Of a stretch of 11,899 bases of DNA, positions 7,171-11,899 are shown piece after piece (positions within the stretch are counted from its first letter, which is position 1; every line of letters begins with the position of its first letter). The translations under genes were made by a program, and so were the position numbers. The notes beneath the pieces are model-generated. The model was not told the origin of the DNA. It was given only the letters and a program-made list of their open reading frames with translations, and did no database searches. The stretch is from JBHWPB01 sp043424675 (lineage in GTDB: Bacteria > Bacillota > Bacilli > Lactobacillales > Carnobacteriaceae_A): the NCBI GenBank assembly GCA_043424675.1, contig JBHWPB010000122.1, positions 1 through 11,899 of the forward strand, written 5' to 3'.

Positions 7171-7400
7171 CTACGCAACGTATATGACTTCATGTACCAC
7201 AGGGGATTCCTTGTTATACGCACTAAAAGTCCGATGAATCAGCTGCATCTTTAGTTCATCTTCAAGTGAGTAGTTGGTTGATTCAAACCGGCTTGAGATA
7301 TTCCTAAATTCTGTGCCGCTTGAGCTCTCGTTTTGAACTGAGCTAATTCAACGATGTAGATAATTTTTTCAAGTTTATTTCGCTCACGTCTTACAAGACT
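7171..7400 (-). pseudogene. Frameshifted, truncated LysR-type regulator HTH domain
   Basis: Translating the minus strand from about 7400 gives a stretch containing EKIIYIVELAQFKTRA then AAQNLGISQAGLNQ, ending at a TAA (7251-7253). At about 7266-7270 the similarity jumps to another frame, which reads LEDELKMQLIHRTFSA and continues to a TAG at 7171-7173. Joined, the two pieces follow the classic LysR N-terminal helix-turn-helix, in which a scaffold helix, AAxxLxISQ and LExELxxxLxxR occur in order. No ATG, GTG or TTG start with a ribosome site is visible, a frameshift interrupts it, and the effector domain is gone. It begins immediately after the sirtuin stop and ends about 50 bp before sodC. 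It is probably a dead remnant of a regulator that once controlled a neighbour. I am confident of the HTH resemblance, less so of the exact limits. Confidence 0.7.
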
Positions 7401-7405
7401 ATTCT

Positions 7406-8158
7406 TTAAACATCAAGATCGGAATCGTCTGCAACAGAGTAAAAAACGTCTGATATCCCTTCTTGGAAGACTAGATGCTCTCCAGATGTTGAAACCGTAA
7501 CGGGGTCTTTGTTGATAGCGACTGTTCGTTTGCCTTGAAAATAGTGAATCAAACCAGCTGCTGGATAGACAGTTAATGAAGTCCCTGCAATGATTAAAAG
7601 GTCTGCTTGGATCAAAGCTTGAATCGCTCCACTCAGAATCTCCGGATCTAAATCTTCTCCAAACATCACGACGTTGGTCCGAATGATACCTCCGCAATCT
7701 ACACATCGAGGAATACCCTCTTTATCTTCTCGAATCTCTTCTTTTTCATACAGCTTCCCACAAGACATACAATAATGTTGGTCTCCCCCGTGCAGAGGCC
7801 ATACCTGACTAGAGCCTGCTTGCTGATGGAGTCCGTCCGTATTTTGAGTAATAACATGCACGTTTTTTCCTGAATTCTCTAATCGGGCTAAAAATCGATG
7901 ACTAAAAGCGGGCTCAATATCTTCATGTTCCATATTTTCACGAACAAATTGGAAGTGTAATTTCGGATTTTCATGTAACATTTGAACACTTAAAATTTTT
8001 TCGGGACTATAGGGATGCTTCCCTCTATTTTTAGTATAAATTCCGTCTTTAGATCGAAAGTCAGGAATTCCAGCATCTGTCGAAACACCAGCTCTTCCAA
8101 AAAAAACGATATGATGACTCTCGTTTATCCACTCGGCCAACTGATCAATTTTTCCCAC
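7406..8158 (-). CDS. Sirtuin, NAD-dependent protein deacylase (Sir2)
   Basis: The 250-residue protein removes acyl groups from lysines using NAD, giving nicotinamide and O-acyl-ADP-ribose. Motifs in order are GRAGVSTDAGIPDFRS (21-36) for NAD binding, QNTDGLH (105-111), the catalytic His123 in PLHGG, zinc cysteines 130, 133, 152 and 155, GTSLTVYPA (192-200), and NKDP (216-219). Length is normal. Arg22 stands where related firmicute sirtuins have Gly (FFGGAG); the codon is AGA, one base from GGA. The start is a GTG at 8158 with GGAGG 8 nt upstream. A cytosolic role in reversing acetylation, for example of acetyl-CoA synthetase, is family knowledge. The neighbours, a broken LysR fragment and a broken MFS gene, give no clear functional link. 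Confidence 0.92.
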   Translation of the reverse strand: MGKIDQLAEWINESHHIVFFGRAGVSTDAGIPDFRSKDGIYTKNRGKHPYSPEKILSVQMLHENPKLHFQFVRENMEHEDIEPAFSHRFLARLENSGKNVHVITQNTDGLHQQAGSSQVWPLHGGDQHYCMSCGKLYEKEEIREDKEGIPRCVDCGGIIRTNVVMFGEDLDPEILSGAIQALIQADLLIIAGTSLTVYPAAGLIHYFQGKRTVAINKDPVTVSTSGEHLVFQEGISDVFYSVADDSDLDV

Positions 8159-8227
8159 CGATATCTCCTCCGTATAGTTAGCATAGCATAATAGTAAATT
8201 GGAATCTCACCACCAGCTCCTATAGTT

Positions 8228-8407
8228 TCAGGTCATTATTTCTTCTAGAATATTCTCACCCTCATTTTGATCATCACTTGTCACAGATTCTACATCTAGT
8301 GGTTTTTCTTGAACTTTTGGTTCAGCAACTGTCCGCAGTTTTGTTAGTTGGGCTAACGAGTGGAGAGGAAAAGTTAGCGATCGGCTTCGTGTAAGAATGT
8401 AGAGTAA
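8228..8407 (-). pseudogene. Possible C-terminal remnant of an unidentified gene
   Basis: A 60-codon open stretch on the minus strand has no usable start codon and ends in TGA at 8228-8230. Its last half is acidic and protein-like (LRTVAEPKVQEKPLDVES, later ENILEEIMT), resembling the tail of a real protein. It lies between the sirtuin and the broken MFS gene, in a block that also holds a LysR fragment. I recognise no family, and a chance open frame is a fair alternative. Confidence 0.25.
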
Positions 8408-8435
8408 CTACTTAGTTCAACTTATATATATGATG

Positions 8436-9680
8436 TTATTGATATTTCTTAGAGTTTTTGTAGGCACCCACCCAGACCACAGCTGTTAAAATAGACAGGA
8501 TGGTCATCACAATCCATGATGCATTGTATGAGCCAGTGAGATCAGCAATACCGGCTGCTAATAAGGAACCGATCGTCATCCCTAATTGCACACCGCTGTT
8601 CACATAACCGTAGGCAGATGAGTATTGGTCTGTGGAGTAAATCGCTGATGTGATGAGTGGTGGCATAACCGTTCCGATAGCGTTCCCCATTCCGAAAAAG
8701 ACAGCCATGAGAAAAGCGATGACAATGTTTCCTGCAAATAACATCAGGAAATAAGCCATGGCGATCATGAGACTCGCATAAACCGTACTTTTAACGACCC
8801 CTTGCGAGTCGCTCATCTGTCCCAAAACCAGTTTACCAACGATCCCCACAGCTGAGTAAACTGAAATAATAGTCGCAGCTGTGCCGGCGCCATGTAAATC
8901 CGTTAAGACAGGTGGAAACTGTCCCAAGCCTCCATTATTTGTCAGACCGACAAAGACAGCATAGATAAGGAGTAAAATGAAAAATGGCTTTTTAGTTGTC
9001 CCAGAAAAAGACAGCTCCACACTTTCCTGCTGTTCTTCGTCCCCTTCTTCCGCAGGGATATCCAATTCATACCCATAAGGCTTCAGCCCCATATCTTCTG
9101 GTTTTACTTTAATCAGAAAAACCATGAGAGGTATAATGACAATCAACATCACCGCTCCATAAAGCAGATAAGTCTGACGCCAGCCCACTTGGCCGATAAA
9201 GTAAGTCACAAATTGACTGAAGATTACTCCCCCGACTCCCAGACCAGACAGAGCTAAACTCATGGCCAAACCGCGTTTTTGAATAAACCAATTATTGATC
9301 AACATCAACAAGGTAACAGGCAGGATCGTCGTACTCAAGTAACCATACCCCACTAAAAATGATAAGATGTAAAAAACAATCATGTTCGGTGCAAATCCAT
9401 AGCCAATGTAAGCAAAGGCATAGATCAATAAACTGATGATATAATTGCGCTTAAAATTTCCTTCAGCTAGTCGTTTTGAAACGAAGGGGGAAAAGAAAAT
9501 CCCCATTCCTAAAACTAAAGAGTTACTGATCACACACTGACTGTTGGTGACTCCGAATTCTGCGACGACGGGAGCCTGATAGATATTGGTAACAGCGACA
9601 GCAGCCGGTCCCAAAATCGCTAGGATAACAGCTGAGGCTAAAACAATCCATCAGCCATAAAAAACTTTCGAACGTTTCAC
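8436..9680 (-). pseudogene. OFA-like MFS transporter with in-frame TGA at codon 10
   Basis: The frame starts at GTG 9680 with AAGGAG at 9695-9690 (9-nt spacer) and encodes KRSKVFYG, then TGA (9651-9653), then WIVLASAVILAI. Related OFA-type (oxalate/formate antiporter-like) MFS proteins typically begin with FYGWWIVLA, so the TGA replaces the first Trp of the pair by one base (TGG to TGA). Downstream, 404 codons stay open with twelve predicted membrane segments, a central charged loop (about residues 205-225) and a motif-A-like GKLVLGQMSDSQG between helices 8 and 9. Without the stop it would be 414 residues, normal for the family. Reading from the TTG at 9614 gives 392 residues, but this start lacks a ribosome site and removes most of helix 1. 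The transported substrate cannot be told from sequence. Either a recent nonsense mutation, stop read-through, or a sequencing error explains this. Confidence 0.85.
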
Positions 9681-9779
9681 TTGAATCTTCTCCTTCTATA
9701 TATATGGGAAATAATTTCGATGTGGCTACGAAAATAAACACAAAAAAACAGAACCTGTATGGCGCTCTCTGGCTCTGAA

Positions 9780-9795
9780 GTTTATATATGTAAAC
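9780..9795. promoter_or_regulatory. Palindrome upstream of the MFS gene
   Basis: GTTTA-TATATG-TAAAC forms an inverted repeat with 5-bp arms and a nearly symmetrical AT-rich centre, about 100 bp upstream of the MFS start on the minus strand. It could be an operator or simply AT-rich DNA. No binding family is assigned. Confidence 0.25.
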
Positions 9796-9842
9796 CACTA
9801 GAATAGTGTAGCATACAGGAAAGAGATAAGTTTGCATTATTA

Positions 9843-9855
9843 AATGAGACTCATT
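9843..9855. promoter_or_regulatory. Fur-box-like palindrome
   Basis: AATGAG-A-CTCATT is a perfect 13-bp inverted repeat that matches the centre of the classic Fur box (AATGATAATCATT) at 11 of 13 positions. It lies about 165 bp upstream of the MFS start, which is far for direct repression. Iron or metal control of the broken transporter, or of a lost gene, is inference. Confidence 0.35.
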
Positions 9856-10249
9856 AATGTCTTCAACTGGTTTGTCGGTGTCAAAGTTACGTGTTACGCA
9901 ACATGCTGAGAGGATGATTCAGCTCAAGCAACAGAAGTTTCAACACAGATCTATACTTTAAACTCAGTAAAAATAAACGATACACATAAAAATGCTAATA
10001 CAACGACGAGATAGTCATTCATCTTCTCTCACATCCTCTACTAAACTTTTGACATCAATTTGAAATGAAGTCAGAGTTATTTAGTCGCATCTAAAGAAAG
10101 CCTTGACGCAAACAGCACTCTGTGTGCTTTTGTTAAAAAAAGTTAAAAACGTTTTAAAATGTATCAAAGTCCCTCGCTCTGTTTGTGGGCATCATGAGCA
10201 TAGCCCTGACTAGTCTAACGAAAACAATATAATCGATTTAGAGAATTTC

Positions 10250-10265
10250 TTATATTCTAATATAA
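10250..10265. promoter_or_regulatory. TTATATT-CT-AATATAA palindrome
   Basis: This perfect inverted repeat with 7-bp arms lies 17 bp after a possible plus-strand TATAAT box (10228-10233), in a gene-free stretch. Its composition recalls Fur/PerR-family sites (TTATAATNATTATAA), but the spacing differs by one base. An operator at a promoter start region is possible; chance in AT-rich DNA is not excluded. Confidence 0.25.
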
Positions 10266-10591
10266 ATACAGTATGCGATGGAGAATAATGAATGAAAGAT
10301 GAGAAATGAAGAGCAGTTAACTGTATGAGCAACATATCTCAGGAAAACAAACAGAATATTCTCCCTAATGTCACCACCTGACTAAAGTAAAACAGGAGTT
10401 GATGCCGCTCTAGCACCGTATAAATATGTGCTTCAATTTTTGGATGTTAATAAAACGTTATGATAAGTTTTTCTACCTCTTTTTTATGATATATTTCTTT
10501 TATTTTAAATTTCACAATTCGTTCTCGTAGACATCTTTCTCAAACATTGATATTCTTTAAACAAGATAAGATTAAGAAAGGATGATATAAA

Positions 10592-11638
10592 ATGAAAGAA
10601 GAAGAGCGTGTCATATACCATTTACCAGATGACCACGACGGAGAAAGAAGAGCAGGATACAACTTATCCTGGGGATCTATTTTAGCAGGGGTGGTCACAT
10701 TCCTCGCACTCTTTATCGTTTTCTCGACGATAGGATCAGCAGCAGGATTAGGATCATTAGATTTTACTTCTCCTAATCCATTTAGTGGTTTGGGTACAGG
10801 CAGTATTATTTGGATTGTATTAACGATGTTGCTTTCATTCTTCGGATCGGGTTATGTAGCTGGACTTGCAGCTAGAAGAGTAGGTGTACTCCATGGTTTT
10901 GTCACATGGGCGACCAACTTAGTAGTTTTAATTGTTTTTGTAGCAATGATTTTATCTTCTCTACTCTCTCTTGCCGGAAGTGCACTTGGCGCAGCAGGTA
11001 GTGCATTAGGTACTGGTGCAGAAGCAGCGACATCTGCTATCACCGAAAGCTTTAATACTGTCCAAGAAAACGTCAATGTTGATGGAGAAGAAATCGATCA
11101 ACAAACAAGAGATATTTTAGAAGGAACTGGTGTAGAAGAATTACAACCAGAATATATTCAAGGACAATTAGATGAAGCAGGTAATGACATTCAAGAAGCA
11201 GGACAAGCAATCATTACTAACCCAGAAAATGCAGAACAAATAGCTAACGACTTAGCAGAACAATTGAATAGTCGTGTTCAGAACGTTACTCAAGAAGTAG
11301 ATGAAGAAGCTATTTCTAACTCTGTCGCTCAAAATACTGATCTGACAGGTGCCGAAGCTGATGAAGCAACACAAAACATTGTGCAAGGGCTCGAACAAGC
11401 GGGTCAAACTGCTGAACAAGCTTTAAACTCAGCACAAGAAGGCCTTGAGCAATTGCCACAACAACTAGATTCAGCTGTTCAGCAATTGCAACAAGGTGCA
11501 ACTGATGTAGCGAATGTAAGTGCTGGAGCTCTCGTCGCGTTATTTGTTGGACAAGTCCTCATGGCTGTTGTTTCTGCTCTAGGTGGTCTGCTTGGAGTAA
11601 GAACAGCGAGAGAACGATGGGACGAAGACAGAGTCTAA
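10592..11638 (+). CDS. Four-helix membrane protein with long Gln/Glu-rich loop, function unknown
   Basis: The 348-residue protein has predicted membrane segments at about 26-48, 70-93, 101-128 and 308-335. The first part (WGSILAGVVTFLAL, then SFFGSGYVAGLAARR and LHGFVTW) resembles widespread uncharacterised membrane proteins, some annotated PhnA-like, without a proven role. A Gly/Ala-rich stretch (126-145) with small-residue spacing suggests tight helix packing. The 150-305 segment is rich in Gln, Glu, Ala and Asn, with no Cys and few aromatics; it looks helical, perhaps coiled coil, and should lie outside the cell if both ends are inside. The C-terminus is charged (ARERWDEDRV). AAAGGA lies 9 nt before the ATG. 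It is transcribed alone, with terminators behind it. An envelope-stress or structural role is only a guess. Confidence 0.75.
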   Translation: MKEEERVIYHLPDDHDGERRAGYNLSWGSILAGVVTFLALFIVFSTIGSAAGLGSLDFTSPNPFSGLGTGSIIWIVLTMLLSFFGSGYVAGLAARRVGVLHGFVTWATNLVVLIVFVAMILSSLLSLAGSALGAAGSALGTGAEAATSAITESFNTVQENVNVDGEEIDQQTRDILEGTGVEELQPEYIQGQLDEAGNDIQEAGQAIITNPENAEQIANDLAEQLNSRVQNVTQEVDEEAISNSVAQNTDLTGAEADEATQNIVQGLEQAGQTAEQALNSAQEGLEQLPQQLDSAVQQLQQGATDVANVSAGALVALFVGQVLMAVVSALGGLLGVRTARERWDEDRV

Positions 11639-11663
11639 TGTTTAACGAAAAATAAAAAACTAT

Positions 11664-11737
11664 AGATTCTTATAGAATCTGATGTACTCCCTATAAAGTA
11701 GACAGAGAAATTCTGGATGCTTGTAGGGAGTTTTTTT
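11664..11737 (+). terminator. Terminator of the membrane protein gene
   Basis: A small hairpin AGATTC/GAATCT (11664-11669 with 11675-11680) is followed by the main stem ACTCCCTATAA/TTGTAGGGAGT (11686-11696 with 11721-11731, one G-U pair). The loop carries its own small stem, CAGA/TCTG, and seven T residues end at 11737. It starts about 25 nt past the stop of the upstream gene. Confidence 0.85.
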
Positions 11738-11772
11738 AATAGCTTTCGTTTGTCACATTAAGCTAGAACAAT

Positions 11773-11817
11773 AAAAAGAGCTTTGCAGTTTCCGTAAGAA
11801 GCTGCAAAGCTCTTTTT
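11773..11817. terminator. Strong bidirectional terminator
   Basis: A perfect 16-bp stem, AAAAAGAGCTTTGCAG (11773-11788) with CTGCAAAGCTCTTTTT (11802-11817), has a 13-nt loop and U-runs in both directions. As a second terminator already serves the plus-strand gene, this one probably ends a minus-strand gene converging from beyond the right edge. Confidence 0.88.
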
Positions 11818-11899
11818 GTATCTTTCATCAGAATAGATATTATTTACAGAAGCATTTAGTAGAGTTCTGACTTTTCTATAAAAATCGGCTAGAGACACC

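Larger units (their letters stand above)
9681..10591. other. 910-bp stretch without a gene
   Basis: No gene of normal quality is visible on either strand. The left part must hold the MFS promoter (a TGCTACACT extended -10-like sequence is readable on the minus strand at about 9806-9814) and the right part the promoter of the plus-strand membrane protein gene. A possible plus-strand promoter, CTGACT with 16 nt to TATAAT (10206-10233), has no gene behind it: the next ATG with a ribosome site, at 10288, encodes only a few codons. Short protein-like fragments such as MSNISQENKQNILPNVTT (plus, from 10326) appear, but no family is recognisable. It may be an eroded gene region. Confidence 0.5.

Noticed and set aside
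9523..9960. Minus-strand open frame extending upstream across the MFS promoter region (containing FDTDKPVEDINESHLI)
   Set aside because: It overlaps the MFS gene in another frame, lacks a good start, and most of its sequence is the promoter and coding shadow of that gene.
10108..10140. AGCAC/GTGCT hairpin followed by a short T stretch, plus strand
   Set aside because: Only a 5-bp stem with an imperfect extension, and no gene upstream on that strand to terminate.
11764..11898. Minus-strand open frame running in from the right edge through the 16-bp terminator
   Set aside because: It would translate through a perfect terminator stem, which real genes normally end before; the peptide has no recognisable family.

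Overview
The window looks like a chromosomal segment of a low-GC Gram-positive bacterium, most likely Lactobacillales (Carnobacteriaceae-like; this is an impression from protein style, not a database match). Supporting signs are strong AAGGAG-type ribosome binding sites, GTG starts, AT-rich intergenic DNA, intrinsic terminators with T-runs, a lipoprotein superoxide dismutase, and firmicute-style sirtuin and thioredoxin sequences. Almost every gene is on the minus strand. Only the last gene, and possibly a gene tail at the left edge, are on the plus strand.

Region 1 (about 1-3700) holds a minus-strand cluster: thioredoxin-like protein, cytoplasmic-looking arylsulfate sulfotransferase (ASST), then a YeiH-family putative sulfate exporter. 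Thioredoxin and ASST are 37 bp apart and clearly one operon. Between ASST and yeiH lies a branched stem closing into a terminator (1324-1400), which either ends the operon or attenuates yeiH. The cluster suggests handling of aryl sulfates or sulfuryl groups. It recalls the assT-dsbL-dsbI arrangement of uropathogenic E. coli, but has no visible export signals.

Region 2 (3700-7122) holds a gene-free stretch with several inverted repeats, a CPBP-type membrane protease homologue, a full-length two-domain ChrA-type chromate/anion transporter, and a Cu/Zn superoxide dismutase lipoprotein that keeps all metal ligands but has lost both disulfide cysteines. A strong terminator separates sodC from chrA.

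Region 3 (about 7170-10590) looks like a decaying block. It contains a frameshifted, truncated LysR-type DNA-binding domain that no ORF of ordinary length reveals, an intact sirtuin with an unusual Arg in its first NAD-binding loop, a possible C-terminal gene remnant, and an OFA-like MFS transporter whose true reading frame starts at 9680 and is broken by an in-frame TGA where a Trp is expected (codon 10). It ends in about 0.9 kb with no gene, carrying a Fur-box-like palindrome and other palindromes.

Region 4 (10592-11899) holds a four-helix membrane protein with a long Gln/Glu/Ala-rich helical loop, followed by two terminators. The second is a perfect 16-bp stem that probably also serves a gene beyond the right edge.

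No rRNA, tRNA, CRISPR array, insertion sequence or phage gene was seen.
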